A stretch of DNA of 64,000 bases from Pseudanabaena sp. lw0831 (GTDB lineage Bacteria; Cyanobacteriota; Cyanobacteriia; Pseudanabaenales; Pseudanabaenaceae). The stretch covers positions 82,310-146,309 of the forward strand of contig NZ_BBJB01000085.1 in NCBI RefSeq assembly GCF_016584665.1, read 5' to 3'. Positions within the stretch are counted from its first letter, which is position 1, and each line of letters opens with the position of its first letter. A program made the translations under genes and the position numbers. Positions 9,430-17,860 of the stretch are shown here, one piece after another. Below the pieces are notes generated by a model. It ran no database searches. It was given only the letters and a program-made list of their open reading frames with translations, and had not been told where the DNA came from.

Positions 9430-10782
9430 TTAGCAAATTACACCAGTCAAACTAAATGGTCTTACTTCAGTAATTCTTATAGAAAGAGTTTGACCAATTA
9501 GCTCAGCTAATGGTTTACCCGTGTTGTTCTCGGTGAAGGCAATCCGATTGGTGCGCGTGCGTCCCATAATTTGCAAAGGATTTTTGTGGTTTGTCCCTTC
9601 GATCATGATCTCTTCGGTGCGCCCTGCATAACGGTTAGAACGCTCAGCAGCATTTTGATTAACGGCATGATTAAGACGCTGAAGGCGATCGCTTTTGACC
9701 TCTTCACTTAACTGATTTTCCCAAACTGCCGCAGGTGTACCTGGGCGAGGTGAATAAGCCGCCGTATTTACCAAGTCAAAGCCAATGTCGTTAACTAGCT
9801 GCACAGTGCGCTCAAATTGCTCTTCAGTTTCCCCAGGAAAAGCCACGATCGCATCGGCAGTAATCGCCGCATCGGGCATAATCTCGCGAATGTCATCAAT
9901 AATGCGGCGGTAGCGCTCATGGGTATAGCCCCGCGCCATCGCCTTGAGGATATCGTTGTCGCCCGACTGAAAAGGAATATGAAAATGTTCGCAAACCTTT
10001 GGCAGTTCAAAACAAGCTTTGATCAAGCGTGGGCTGAAGTATCGAGGGTGACTGGTGGCATAACGAATGCGATCGATCCCCTCAATGTCATGGACGTAAT
10101 AAAGCAGATCTGTAAATGTGATTTTGCCGCCGATGCCTGCACCAATACCACCTGCTGGAAGGTCGCGCCCATAGGCATCGATGTTTTGACCGAGCAAGGT
10201 AATTTCTTTGTAGCCCTGCGCCGCGAGATTTTCAATTTCTTTACGGATGGATTCAGGCGATCGCGATTGTTCTCTACCTCTTACCGCAGGCACGATGCAA
10301 TATGTACAGTTTTCGTTGCATCCATAAATAATATTCACCCAAGCGGAAACAGCACTATTACGGCGTGGTGTGGTGATGTCTTCTTCGATATAGGCTTCAT
10401 CGGTGGCGACTACTTGATTGCCATTAAATACTTGTCCCAACAGATCGCCAAGACGATTAACATGCTGGGGTCCCATGACTAGATCGAGTTCAGGAACGCG
10501 CCGCATTAGGGCTTCACCTTCTTGCTGGGCGACACAACCCGCAACGACGAGGGTTAATTTCGGATTTTCGCGTTTGCGCTTGGCTTGTCTGCCTAAGTAC
10601 GAATAAACTTTTTGCTCGGCATTGTCACGAATGCTGCAAGTGTTATACAAAATCAAGTCGGCTTCTTCGGTCTCTTCGGTTGACTGGTAGCCCATGTTTT
10701 CTAATACGCCTGCCATGCGCTCAGAATCCGCTTTGTTCATTTGGCAGCCGAAGGTGATGATGTGATATTTCTGAGCAGTCAT
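9430..10782 (-). CDS. miaB: tRNA-2-methylthio-N6-dimethylallyladenosine synthase MiaB
   Basis: A 450-residue methylthiotransferase that converts i6A37 to ms2i6A37 in tRNAs reading UNN codons. The N-terminal UPF0004 domain has the three cluster cysteines (GCQMNKADS near residue 13, NTCSIRD near 48, AGCVAQ near 82). The radical-SAM motif CNENCTYC is near residue 155, and the C-terminus is a TRAM domain. Length and motif order match MiaB rather than MtaB or RimO. The start ATG at 10782 gives the canonical N-terminus. It lies next to tRNA-Lys, but that is probably coincidence. Confidence 0.95.
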   Translation of the reverse strand: MTAQKYHIITFGCQMNKADSERMAGVLENMGYQSTEETEEADLILYNTCSIRDNAEQKVYSYLGRQAKRKRENPKLTLVVAGCVAQQEGEALMRRVPELDLVMGPQHVNRLGDLLGQVFNGNQVVATDEAYIEEDITTPRRNSAVSAWVNIIYGCNENCTYCIVPAVRGREQSRSPESIRKEIENLAAQGYKEITLLGQNIDAYGRDLPAGGIGAGIGGKITFTDLLYYVHDIEGIDRIRYATSHPRYFSPRLIKACFELPKVCEHFHIPFQSGDNDILKAMARGYTHERYRRIIDDIREIMPDAAITADAIVAFPGETEEQFERTVQLVNDIGFDLVNTAAYSPRPGTPAAVWENQLSEEVKSDRLQRLNHAVNQNAAERSNRYAGRTEEIMIEGTNHKNPLQIMGRTRTNRIAFTENNTGKPLAELIGQTLSIRITEVRPFSLTGVIC

Positions 10783-10923
10783 GAAAGTGTTTAACCAAGC
10801 CGAAATTATTGCTGTCCTATTCTAATATCTTTCAGCATGGATTGTCATAATCTATGGGAACCACAACTAAAAGGTTATATTTTGGGATTGAAATTGAAAT
10901 AGTCGATTAGTCAAATAATAGGG

Positions 10924-11859
10924 ATGTTACAAGAATTTATTACGTTACCAAGTTTGAAACTGTTAGAGAGGCAAAGATTACCAGAATGTTCTGCTATTTA
11001 CTTTGTGATCTCGCGCGATCAGGTTCTCTATGTTGGCTTAGCAACAAATTTGAGGAGCCGTTGGCAAAACCATCATCGTCTAACACAACTTGAAGCGGTC
11101 AACAAAAGATCTGAAGTCAAATTGTTTTGGCTTGTTTGCACTCAGAATCAACTTAATGATCTTGAGAGTCAGTACATTGAGCATTACTGTCCAATTTTGA
11201 ACCAAACAAAAGTCCCAGAGCGACAAATTGTACCAAGTTTTCAGATGCTTACTCAGTCTTTAAAAAAATTGAATGAGCGTATACTAGGTTTTGGGATATG
11301 TGCTGCTGATAACCAACGATTGACAACATTAATTTTTGGATACTTGGCTGACTACAGAGAAGTACGACTCGCAACAACTAATCTTCGCAAGACTTTACAG
11401 GCAATTACAAGAAAGCCAAACAGTTTATTTAGATGGACAGAAGTTGTTCGACGCAGAGACGGCGCTCATTGGGTGACAAAATGTAACGGGGTTGAAATCC
11501 ACTTACTCCCTTGGTTTGAAGAGAGACTTATGCATAATCCTAGTATGTATGAGGTTATGATAGAGAGACGCTTTGGTTCGTTTACCTCAATTCCCATGCC
11601 TGAGTACGAGTCTATGCGGCAGGATGTAAGATCAATGTCTTTCAAAGAAAGGTTGCAATTGGCACGTAGTTCAGAAATTGGTCAAAAACTATTTCCATTA
11701 GAGTGTGGGGCGCAATTTCGTAACATCAGTGGAGTTGAAATACTTTGTTTAAGTGATATTCAACTCCAATCTTTATTATCAAAGCATTCTTATTTACAGG
11801 ATAAGTATCCCAAAATATTCGCCATTGAAAGCGATCCAGTCCCAATGTTAGTTTTTTAA
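10924..11859 (+). CDS. GIY-YIG nuclease domain protein
   Basis: A 311-residue protein whose first ~100 residues fit a GIY-YIG nuclease fold: AIYFV near residue 23, LYVGLATNLRSRW near 36-48 (the YVG and the conserved Arg), and a Glu in LESQYIEHY near 80 at the metal-binding position. The remaining ~200 residues are unrelated to any domain I know. In contrast to UvrC or homing endonucleases there is no HhH or DNA-binding tail that I can recognise. It marks the left border of the accessory island and could be a mobile-element or defence nuclease; function is inferred only from the catalytic fold. Confidence 0.65.
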   Translation: MLQEFITLPSLKLLERQRLPECSAIYFVISRDQVLYVGLATNLRSRWQNHHRLTQLEAVNKRSEVKLFWLVCTQNQLNDLESQYIEHYCPILNQTKVPERQIVPSFQMLTQSLKKLNERILGFGICAADNQRLTTLIFGYLADYREVRLATTNLRKTLQAITRKPNSLFRWTEVVRRRDGAHWVTKCNGVEIHLLPWFEERLMHNPSMYEVMIERRFGSFTSIPMPEYESMRQDVRSMSFKERLQLARSSEIGQKLFPLECGAQFRNISGVEILCLSDIQLQSLLSKHSYLQDKYPKIFAIESDPVPMLVF

Positions 11860-11999
11860 AACGATTTTCTCGAGGTGACAATCCAATCCATTAGGAGCGA
11901 TCATTGTTGGATGTAACGATCGCAATTGTCGCGAGATATATTTAAACGCAAAACCTAGTGTTTGGGAGAATGTGATTATATGGAGCTTTGGATTTCTGT

Positions 12000-12458
12000 A
12001 TGTTTGTAAAACAATTTCTTGTCTTCGCGTTTGTTTTGCCAATAATGATTAGTTGCTCCAAGTCAGGAGTCATCGAACAGAGAATAGGCGATCGCGTAAA
12101 TGCATGTAAGCTGACAGAAGCTTGCATCATTAAAATCAAAGAATTGACAGACTTTCAATGGGATAAAATGTATGTGTTTACGAGTGGAGCTAGAAATGAG
12201 CATATAGACAAAGCTCTTGGGATAAAATACCCTGATCTTATTGAATTTACTAGGCTTATGGTTTTTACCAAAGACGGAAAAATTGTACATCGAGAAGAAC
12301 AACCAACAGATATAGAGGGCGTTGTCAATGGTCAGGTTGATTTTCAAGGGTCATACATAGATCGATATAGTTTGTATCTTTCTGATACCGCCTTGTTCAG
12401 AGCAGAAAGGATAGAGTTTAAGGAAGGGAGATATTATAAATTGACACAGATGAAATAA
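12000..12458 (+). CDS. putative lipoprotein, unknown function
   Basis: About 152 residues from the ATG at 12000 (an upstream TTG at 11988 would add four residues). The N-terminus is a lipoprotein signal: Lys, a hydrophobic stretch, then MISC with Cys near residue 19, so it is probably anchored to a membrane facing the periplasm. The mature part shows no family I recognise; a motif FQWDKMYVFTSGARNEHID suggests a small conserved soluble domain. Lies alone between the GIY-YIG gene and an IS remnant. Confidence 0.55.
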   Translation: MFVKQFLVFAFVLPIMISCSKSGVIEQRIGDRVNACKLTEACIIKIKELTDFQWDKMYVFTSGARNEHIDKALGIKYPDLIEFTRLMVFTKDGKIVHREEQPTDIEGVVNGQVDFQGSYIDRYSLYLSDTALFRAERIEFKEGRYYKLTQMK

Positions 12459-12563
12459 TTCTTTATCGAAATGTTTAAAGTTGACTAACATTTGTGTGAA
12501 GCGATCGCTATGCCTAAATAATCATCATGGGATCTAATATTTTGTGGGACTGGGTGCGAATCA

Positions 12564-12790
12564 GAGACTGTCAAGCAAACTGTGTAAAGTCTAGAAGCTA
12601 GAATTGGAGACGATCCTCTTCGAGGATCGCAAAGCGATTAAGTGCAGGTTTCCAATCGCGAATCGGTATAGTCCATTTCTTAGAAACATGTAGTTCTTTG
12701 CGAATATTCGTCTGTTTTGGTGTTAGTAATTGTGTGTCTAGATTGTCTCTCTGTATGCTTCCTAGGCTTTACACAATCTGCTTTACACTC
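12564..12790 (-). mobile_element. collapsed IS256-type element with both ends
   Basis: Terminal inverted repeats at 12564-12589 and 12767-12790 both contain (reading inward) a GTGTAAAG box and flank 227 bp. On the minus strand 12768-12598 is open and ends KKWTIPIRDW...ALNRFAILEEDRLQF then a stop, which resembles the C-terminus of IS256/mutator transposases. The transposase N-terminus and catalytic core are gone, so this is an internally deleted, non-autonomous remnant. Family assignment rests on the C-terminal motif alone. Confidence 0.6.
12598..12768 (-). pseudogene. C-terminal remnant of IS256-type transposase
   Basis: 56 codons and a stop, with no start codon of its own, lying inside the collapsed IS. 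The tail KKWTIPIRDWKPALNRF is the recognisable part. A stop codon (TAA) immediately precedes it in frame, so no longer product is possible. Confidence 0.55.
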
Positions 12791-13001
12791 GCGTATTTCC
12801 GTCTTAAAATGCAAATACGACCACAATTTGTGGAATATGTATCAAATACTCTTTCAAGAATGTGACTGGATATTTCCTTTTGAAAATATTTGCTTGATTT
12901 GCGATCGCCCAACTCAAATTTCTTTCAGTGTTAGACATCACTTGTGCATGAACGCTGAGCCAATCATGCAATTTAGTGATGGCTTTAAGGTGTTTGAATG
13001 A
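12791..13001 (+). pseudogene. gene fragment, DUF6745-like C-terminal piece
   Basis: About 70 codons in one frame ending at the stop before 13002. It encodes SVLKCKYDHNLW, then CDWIFPFENICLICDRPTQ and EPIMQFSDGF, which I recall from a family of long cyanobacterial hypothetical proteins (DUF6745). It abuts the end of the collapsed IS at 12790, so upstream codons were lost at that junction, and the family's normal C-terminal extension is missing. Probably not expressed. The family name is from memory. Confidence 0.45.
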
Positions 13002-13036
13002 AAGAGAGTTGTAGCGCTAAACGCTGCAACTCTCTT
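13002..13036. terminator. hairpin after the gene fragment
   Basis: Near-perfect inverted repeat with arms AAGAGAGTTG/CAACTCTCTT, directly after the stop of the fragment; terminator-like but with no long T-run. Confidence 0.45.
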
Positions 13037-13154
13037 GTGGTTTAGTCGATAAATGCATAGGTCAAGATGGGTTAGAACTATTAACAGTATAATGCTCCCT
13101 ATAAATCGGACAGGAGATTAAGATAGAAAAGCTGCCAGAAATCACGAAGAAAGT

Positions 13155-13460
13155 ATGGAGAAAATAAAAATAATGCAACGAAAAAAACACAGTGCAGAAT
13201 TCAAAGCCAAAATAGCGCTGGAAGCAGCGAAAGGATTGAAAACAATCAACGAAATAGCAGGAGAAGCCGAGGTACACCCAACCCAAGTGACTCTATGGAA
13301 GAAACAACTGCTAGATGAAATGCCAAGCCTATTTGCCAGTGGTCGAGGACAGCAAGAAAAAAAGGAGGAAGATTTGACAGGCGCACTGTATCAACAAATC
13401 GGTCAGCTCAAGGTAGAACTGGACTGGATGAAAAAAAAATCTGGTCTTAGCCGTAGCTGA
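13155..13460 (+). CDS. IS3-family transposase OrfA
   Basis: 101 residues, a helix-turn-helix DNA-binding protein (HSAEFKAKIALEAAKG, then INEIAGEAEVHPTQVTLWKKQ) followed by a leucine-zipper-like tail ending LDWMKKKSGLSRS. It recognises the IS ends and supplies the N-terminal part of the OrfAB transposase made by frameshifting. An alternative ATG (MQRKKHS) lies at 13173. The last codons contain a run of nine A (13431-13439), the probable slippage site. Confidence 0.9.
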   Translation: MEKIKIMQRKKHSAEFKAKIALEAAKGLKTINEIAGEAEVHPTQVTLWKKQLLDEMPSLFASGRGQQEKKEEDLTGALYQQIGQLKVELDWMKKKSGLSRS

Positions 13461-13470
13461 GAAGAAAGAA

Positions 13471-14298
13471 TTGATTGAGCCAACGCATCGATCAATCTCG
13501 ATTGCTCGACAGTGCGAACTATTGGGACTAGCAAGGTCTAGTTTTTACTATGAACCGAAACCCGAAAGTGAGCAAAATCTAAAGCTGATGCAGATGTTAG
13601 ACAAACAGTTCACTACAACACCATTCTACGGTGTCCGCAGAATGACGGCTTGGCTTGCCACACAAGGTGAAGCCGTCAACCCTAAACGAGTCAGGCGATT
13701 GATGAGAGAGATGGGTTTAGAATCGATCTATCCCAAACCAAATCTCAGCAAAGCTAAAGACAACGTAAGGAAGTACCCGTATCTTTTAAAGGAGCAAGAA
13801 ATAACAGTCCCCAACCAAGTTTGGAGTACAGATATTACCTACATTTCACTACCGCAAGGACATATCTATTTGGTCGCCGTAATCGATTGGTACAGCAGGT
13901 ATGTACTATCTTGGGAGTTATCTAACACCATGGATGTTACCTTTTGCCTCAGTGCTTTGGATCGGGCTTTGACTCAGAATACACCCAAGATCTTTAACAC
14001 CGATCAGGGTAGTCAATTTACCAGCTTAGCTTTCACCAGCAGATTAGAGCAGAAAGGAATAGCCATCAGCCAAGATGGGCGAGGTCGAGCCTTAGACAAT
14101 ATCTTTGTAGAGCGGTTGTGGCGATCGGTGAAGTATGAGGAGGTGTACCCCAAAGCTTACACATCGGTCAAAGAGGCGATGCAGGAGTTGGATAAATATT
14201 TCCACTTCTACAACAATGTAAGACTGCATCAGTCTTTGGACTATCAAACTCCTGCAACAGTTCATTTTAAACAACCTAACAAGGAGGTTCATATGTAG
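13471..14298 (+). CDS. IS3-family transposase OrfB (DDE integrase)
   Basis: 275 residues from a TTG; the frame is open upstream to the A-run, consistent with production as an OrfAB fusion. Contains the HTH_21-like region and the rve DDE core: VWSTDITYI (first Asp), FNTDQGSQFTS (second Asp) and DNIFVERLWRSVKYEEVY (Glu). All three acidic residues are intact, so the enzyme may be active. The OrfB frame is +1 relative to OrfA at the nine-A run, whereas IS3 elements classically use -1. Confidence 0.9.
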   Translation: MIEPTHRSISIARQCELLGLARSSFYYEPKPESEQNLKLMQMLDKQFTTTPFYGVRRMTAWLATQGEAVNPKRVRRLMREMGLESIYPKPNLSKAKDNVRKYPYLLKEQEITVPNQVWSTDITYISLPQGHIYLVAVIDWYSRYVLSWELSNTMDVTFCLSALDRALTQNTPKIFNTDQGSQFTSLAFTSRLEQKGIAISQDGRGRALDNIFVERLWRSVKYEEVYPKAYTSVKEAMQELDKYFHFYNNVRLHQSLDYQTPATVHFKQPNKEVHM

Positions 14299-14373
14299 TT
14301 ATTTTGATTGCCTTTTGTCGATGCAGCTTTTTATCTTAACTTTTATACTTTTTTGTCTTGACAATGGGGAGCG

Positions 14374-14649
14374 CTTTATTTCACCTAGATATTTTTTGGT
14401 GGCTTTGCGACTGGGGATAATTGTTTTTAAGAAGATTCCTTCTTCAGATTCAACGAAAGGGACTAACTAAACATATCCTTCAACGATAACGGCAGATATT
14501 TTTTGATTGGGATAGCGTTCTTGATTGGGATGATCAAAAATTTCAATTTCATCACCAGACTGAATATGAAATACGATTTCCTCAAAGCTAATACCACGCT
14601 CTTGTTGAAGTAGTTTGTTCTTGTCGGGATTCCAAGAGTAAAATTTCAT
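14374..14649 (-). pseudogene. toxin-like gene with in-frame amber codon
   Basis: Opens at ATG 14649 and encodes 60 codons (MKFYSWNPDKNKLLQQERGI, then a basic/acidic small domain) before TAG at 14467-14469. The same frame continues with LVPFVESEEGIFLKTIIPSR and KATKKYLGE, exactly the expected C-terminus of this BrnT-like/small toxin family, up to the right end of the IS3 element at 14373. So one nonsense codon, probably replacing Tyr, splits an otherwise intact gene of about 90 codons. No antitoxin gene is seen beside it; it may have been separated by the IS. Family assignment is tentative. Confidence 0.6.
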
Positions 14650-14798
14650 TTTTGGGATATGCCCGTGTGTTCAAGTAGCTTTTGATGAGTTACGACAGGC
14701 TATGCGATCGCCTTGAGCGTTGGTAATGTTTCGTTTTTGGAGTTCCAGCATAAGCTTAGTATCTATGAGTTTTGCTTATTATAGCTTTACTCGTTTGG

Positions 14799-14833
14799 GC
14801 TGATCGCCTCTTGTCATCATCAAGCGCGATCGC
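14799..14833. repeat. 35-bp direct repeat, left copy (VapBC flank)
   Basis: Matches 15582-15616 at 31 of 35 positions in the same orientation; both end in GCGATCGC or GTGATCGC. The two copies bracket the VapBC pair. Confidence 0.7.
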
Positions 14834-14941
14834 AAACAGCACCTTTCAGACAAAAGTTGAGTGAGGCGGGAATCTGCGATCATGTCCCTATTATTGATTT
14901 GGGCTATAATTAATTGCAAATTTACTGTTCTAAAATTTATT

Positions 14942-15160
14942 ATGTCTCCATCTAAAGTTGAAGAACGTCTATCAAAACTTGAAGCTGAAGTTACGCAATT
15001 AAAGATATCTTTATTGAATAGTACAAATACTATCAAGCCTTGGTGGGAGAATATCGTGGGTACATTTGCTGATGATCCTAGTTTTGAAGAAGCGATCGCG
15101 ATCGGTAGAGAATATCGTCGATCTTACAAAGATTTATTTGATCCATCTGAGGTCGAATAA
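14942..15160 (+). CDS. VapB-type antitoxin (small coiled protein)
   Basis: 72 residues from the ATG at 14942 (MSPSKVEERLSKLEAEV), an upstream start at 14861 being unlikely because it adds an unrelated hydrophobic stretch. N-terminal heptad-like coil, C-terminal FEEAIAIGREYRRSYKDLF tail, the part expected to bind the toxin. Its TAA overlaps the ATG of the PIN toxin gene (TAATG), the usual coupling of antitoxin and toxin. Probably neutralises the toxin and represses the operon, although I see no classical DNA-binding fold. Confidence 0.75.
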   Translation: MSPSKVEERLSKLEAEVTQLKISLLNSTNTIKPWWENIVGTFADDPSFEEAIAIGREYRRSYKDLFDPSEVE

Positions 15161-15582
15161 TGTATCTTTTGGACACAGATCATCTGAGCATTCTTGAGCG
15201 TAGTGGGGATATTGCTCAAAGGATTATAAGTAGACTTGTTATACTTTCCCCTGAAGATATTAATGTTACGGTGGTTACTTACGAGGAGCAAACTCGTGGT
15301 TGGTTGGGCTATATCGCTAAGGCTCGTAACTTAGAAGAGCAAATCATTGCCTATCGTAAGCTAGAAATGCATATTGCGACTTTTTCAAAGCTTAAGGTGA
15401 TTGGATTTGACAGTGAATCAGCAGCTATTTTTAAGCGAATTCGCGCTGAGTATCCGAGGTTGGGAACGATGGATCTTAAAATTGCAGCGATCGCTATTTC
15501 TAAAGGGGCAACTCTGTTAACGCGCAATCTGTCTGATTTTGAAAATATTGCTAATTTGCAAGCGGAAGATTGGACAAGTTAG
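15160..15582 (+). CDS. vapC: type II toxin VapC, PIN-domain RNase
   Basis: 140 residues, complete PIN domain: first acidic site in MYLLDTDHLS (D5), central Glu around VTYEEQTRGWLG, third site in GTMDLKIAAIAIS, and C-terminal LLTRNLSDF. VapC toxins are Mg-dependent RNases, often cutting tRNA or 23S rRNA; here the substrate is unknown. Translationally coupled to the antitoxin. The gene is intact, unlike the VapC-like gene at 60865-61260. Confidence 0.88.
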   Translation: MYLLDTDHLSILERSGDIAQRIISRLVILSPEDINVTVVTYEEQTRGWLGYIAKARNLEEQIIAYRKLEMHIATFSKLKVIGFDSESAAIFKRIRAEYPRLGTMDLKIAAIAISKGATLLTRNLSDFENIANLQAEDWTS

Positions 15583-15616
15583 CCGATCGCCTTTTGTTAT
15601 CATCAAGCGTGATCGC
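15582..15616. repeat. 35-bp direct repeat, right copy (VapBC flank)
   Basis: Starts on the last base of the vapC stop codon. Counterpart of 14799-14833 (31/35 identical). Confidence 0.7.
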
Positions 15617-15737
15617 TTTGTCCCCGATGTAATATGTTTGCTATGCCATCACAAGCTAGATAGCTGAGTTAGAATAATTAAATTGTTAAAATATTTTTTT
15701 AGCTAGTTAATTTTTTTGTAATTGGATATAGTTACTA

Positions 15738-17678
15738 GTGCTACAAAAGATCTATTGGTTAAAACATATTCAAAGTGAGAATATCCAAGATACCCAAGAG
15801 TTTAGGACTATTTTTTGTAACCATGAATTTCCACATCTGACATTCTTGAGTCCAGCTTTTCTTATTGTTGGTGGAGGGATAATCTCTAATACTTATGCTT
15901 GGACATTAGCCATTAATAATTACTCGATTTTTGTTGGCGCTGGTTCATCTCCAACACCTGTAGATGCAATATGTAAGCAAATTAGGCTCCTCTTGATCCT
16001 ACGAATGAATTTGTTTTTTGCTGAGTCCCCAGAAGAGGTTGACCAACACTGTAATAAAAAACACTCGGCAGGAAAGAGAATCTTACCTGATATGTTCAGG
16101 GACACATCAAATTTACGACATGAAGAGATAGAAGCACTTAATTCTTGGCTTCAGAAAACTTTATCAATACCTCGAAAACAATACCTTACAATCTGCCAAG
16201 CTCTTACTGCATATGAACGTGCTCTTCATGTTCTCTCCAGCGATCCTACACTTTCATATTCATTACTTGTGTTTGCACTCGAAGCATTAGCAAATGGGCA
16301 TCCAGCTTATCAAGCTACTTGGGATAATGTGTCTAATGCATCAAGAGATAAGATTGATAATCTTTTACAAGATGAACGTATTTCTCCACTCGATGAGACT
16401 TGGACTGATGATCTACGGAGAGTTTTGGTGGATATCGTACAGCCAAAGGCTACAAAAAGATTTACTGATTTTGCACTCGATCATATTCCCCCAGATCTGT
16501 ACAAAGCATCAAATAGTAATTCAAAATCACAATTACGACGTTCACGAATTCGCAAAAATATTGAGAATGCTTATGATTTGAGATCTTCTTTCTCTCATGC
16601 CTTAGAACTACTCCCTCAATTCCTGATAGATGAATCGGAACGTGCTGAAGAGGTTGAATCGATTGATATAAAAGATAAAAAGGTTAAAACATCATATTTA
16701 ACTTTAAGAGGATTATTTCGAGTAGTCCGTTCTATTATACTAGAGTTTATTGAGAAACAAGAAACTATCGATCTTCGTTTTCATCCTTGGATAGAGGAAT
16801 CAGATGATAGCATAATCAGGTTAAATCGTAATCCAGCATACCTCCGCGTGGAAAGACCTGATGACAAGCTTCACATTATTCCATCTGAGAATGCTCAAAA
16901 CTGGTTTGAAGACATCCTTGTTATTTACCAAGACAACTACATTGAAAGACTTCATGAACAGAGGTCAAAAAATCAAGCAGACTTAGACTTGATTATGGGT
17001 ATAGCTACCTCAGGTTCTATGGCAGGTAGGGCAGTCTTCCGCTTTGATCCCAATCCATCTTATGACTGGAAAGCTCTTAAAGAACAAGCTCTAGGTCTAA
17101 TTAGTAGCTCTAAGAAATCTGACAAGAAATATCTTCAAGCCATTACTCTACTTTGTACTCATCTCGAAATGATAAATAGTTACGAAGAAGTTTGGTCTGT
17201 GTGTGTCACATTTGTTGAATTAGGTCATTTGATAAAAACATCAAACCCATATCAGCATTTTTTTATAACCTATGCTTATTATTTCCTCTCTAACAAATGT
17301 GAAACACTACCAGTTTGGGATACTATTTTAAAGAAAAGCACTTTTGGAGATAGAATACAAGAACTTCAGCGTTTCATTGTGGATGTTATTCATGACAAGA
17401 CACAGGATTGGAAAGGAAAACAAGCTGAAGCCCTTGTTCTACAACACTTCAAGACAACCAAATTCTTTATCCCAATTCGTATAGAAATAGCATGTATGCT
17501 TGAAATTGCTAGACTATTCCAAAACGAAGGAGCAGATGAAGAACGGAAAAAGTGGCTAAATGATGCATATGAAGATGCATCATTATATCCAAGTCTTCAA
17601 ACTTCAATACAAAGTGCACTAGAGTCTGACAACCTTGAAGTTAGTCCACAAGAAATCTTATTTATTCCTAATATGTAA
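15738..17678 (+). CDS. large HEPN-like protein of unknown function
   Basis: 646 residues from GTG 15738; no stop or frameshift. I do not recognise it as a named family. Visible features: a Cys-rich/hydrophobic N-terminal part (~1-110) without a clear signal peptide; a helical stretch from ~160 (YERALHVLSSDPTLSYSLLV, then FALEALANG) to about 290 ending in DLRSSFSHALE, in which R282 and H287 form the R-x4-H signature of HEPN ribonucleases; and a long helical C-terminal half (~420-646) that looks like HEAT/TPR-type repeats. The layout recalls ApeA-like HEPN proteins from phage defence. Neighbours are VapBC upstream and DUF433/HNH genes downstream. Codon use is less HIP1-rich than the surroundings (no GCGATCGC inside), suggesting transfer. 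Defence role is inference. Confidence 0.6.
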   Translation: MLQKIYWLKHIQSENIQDTQEFRTIFCNHEFPHLTFLSPAFLIVGGGIISNTYAWTLAINNYSIFVGAGSSPTPVDAICKQIRLLLILRMNLFFAESPEEVDQHCNKKHSAGKRILPDMFRDTSNLRHEEIEALNSWLQKTLSIPRKQYLTICQALTAYERALHVLSSDPTLSYSLLVFALEALANGHPAYQATWDNVSNASRDKIDNLLQDERISPLDETWTDDLRRVLVDIVQPKATKRFTDFALDHIPPDLYKASNSNSKSQLRRSRIRKNIENAYDLRSSFSHALELLPQFLIDESERAEEVESIDIKDKKVKTSYLTLRGLFRVVRSIILEFIEKQETIDLRFHPWIEESDDSIIRLNRNPAYLRVERPDDKLHIIPSENAQNWFEDILVIYQDNYIERLHEQRSKNQADLDLIMGIATSGSMAGRAVFRFDPNPSYDWKALKEQALGLISSSKKSDKKYLQAITLLCTHLEMINSYEEVWSVCVTFVELGHLIKTSNPYQHFFITYAYYFLSNKCETLPVWDTILKKSTFGDRIQELQRFIVDVIHDKTQDWKGKQAEALVLQHFKTTKFFIPIRIEIACMLEIARLFQNEGADEERKKWLNDAYEDASLYPSLQTSIQSALESDNLEVSPQEILFIPNM

Positions 17679-17752
17679 ATCAATTATTCTCAAAGTTTTT
17701 GTATAGTTGTTTGCACTTGCCCTCTTTTGGAAGCATAAACTATTCAGAAAGT

Positions 17753-17836
17753 ATGGCTGAAACAGTTGTTTTGAAAATACCAGAAGCATTGTATCAACGC
17801 CTAGCTATGCAATACCATACAACCCATTTATACTAG
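17753..17836 (+). pseudogene. truncated copy of the antitoxin-like gene at 18125
   Basis: Twenty-seven codons: MAETVVLKIPEALYQRLAM then unrelated residues and a stop. The first 18 residues match the start of the protein beginning at 18125 (MSETVTLQIPEALYQRLAI) almost exactly. A recombination scar: the rest of the gene is missing and the sequence continues into the DUF433 gene. Confidence 0.7.
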
Positions 17837-17860
17837 AAAAAGTGTTAGGTAAATACTCAA

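Larger units (their letters stand above)
13093..14373 (+). mobile_element. IS3-family insertion sequence
   Basis: About 1.28 kb with two transposase ORFs and terminal inverted repeats. The left end (13093-13134) and the right end (14323-14372, reverse complement) share GCTCCC at the tip and an inner block around TTAAGATA and AAAAGCTGC. I could not find a convincing target duplication. The right end truncates, or abuts the end of, a toxin-like pseudogene on the minus strand. Confidence 0.85.

Noticed and set aside
9817..10482. 221-codon plus-strand ORF
   Set aside because: Lies fully antisense to miaB, whose motifs are intact; the translation has no recognisable domain.
11848..11987. Inverted repeat TCTCGAGGTGACAAT/ATTGTCGCGAGA as element end
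   Set aside because: Imperfect and isolated, with no matching partner elsewhere in the window.
14861..14941. 27-codon extension of the VapB-type antitoxin
   Set aside because: Hydrophobic leader unlike antitoxins, overlaps the region next to the direct repeat; ATG 14942 gives the expected coil.
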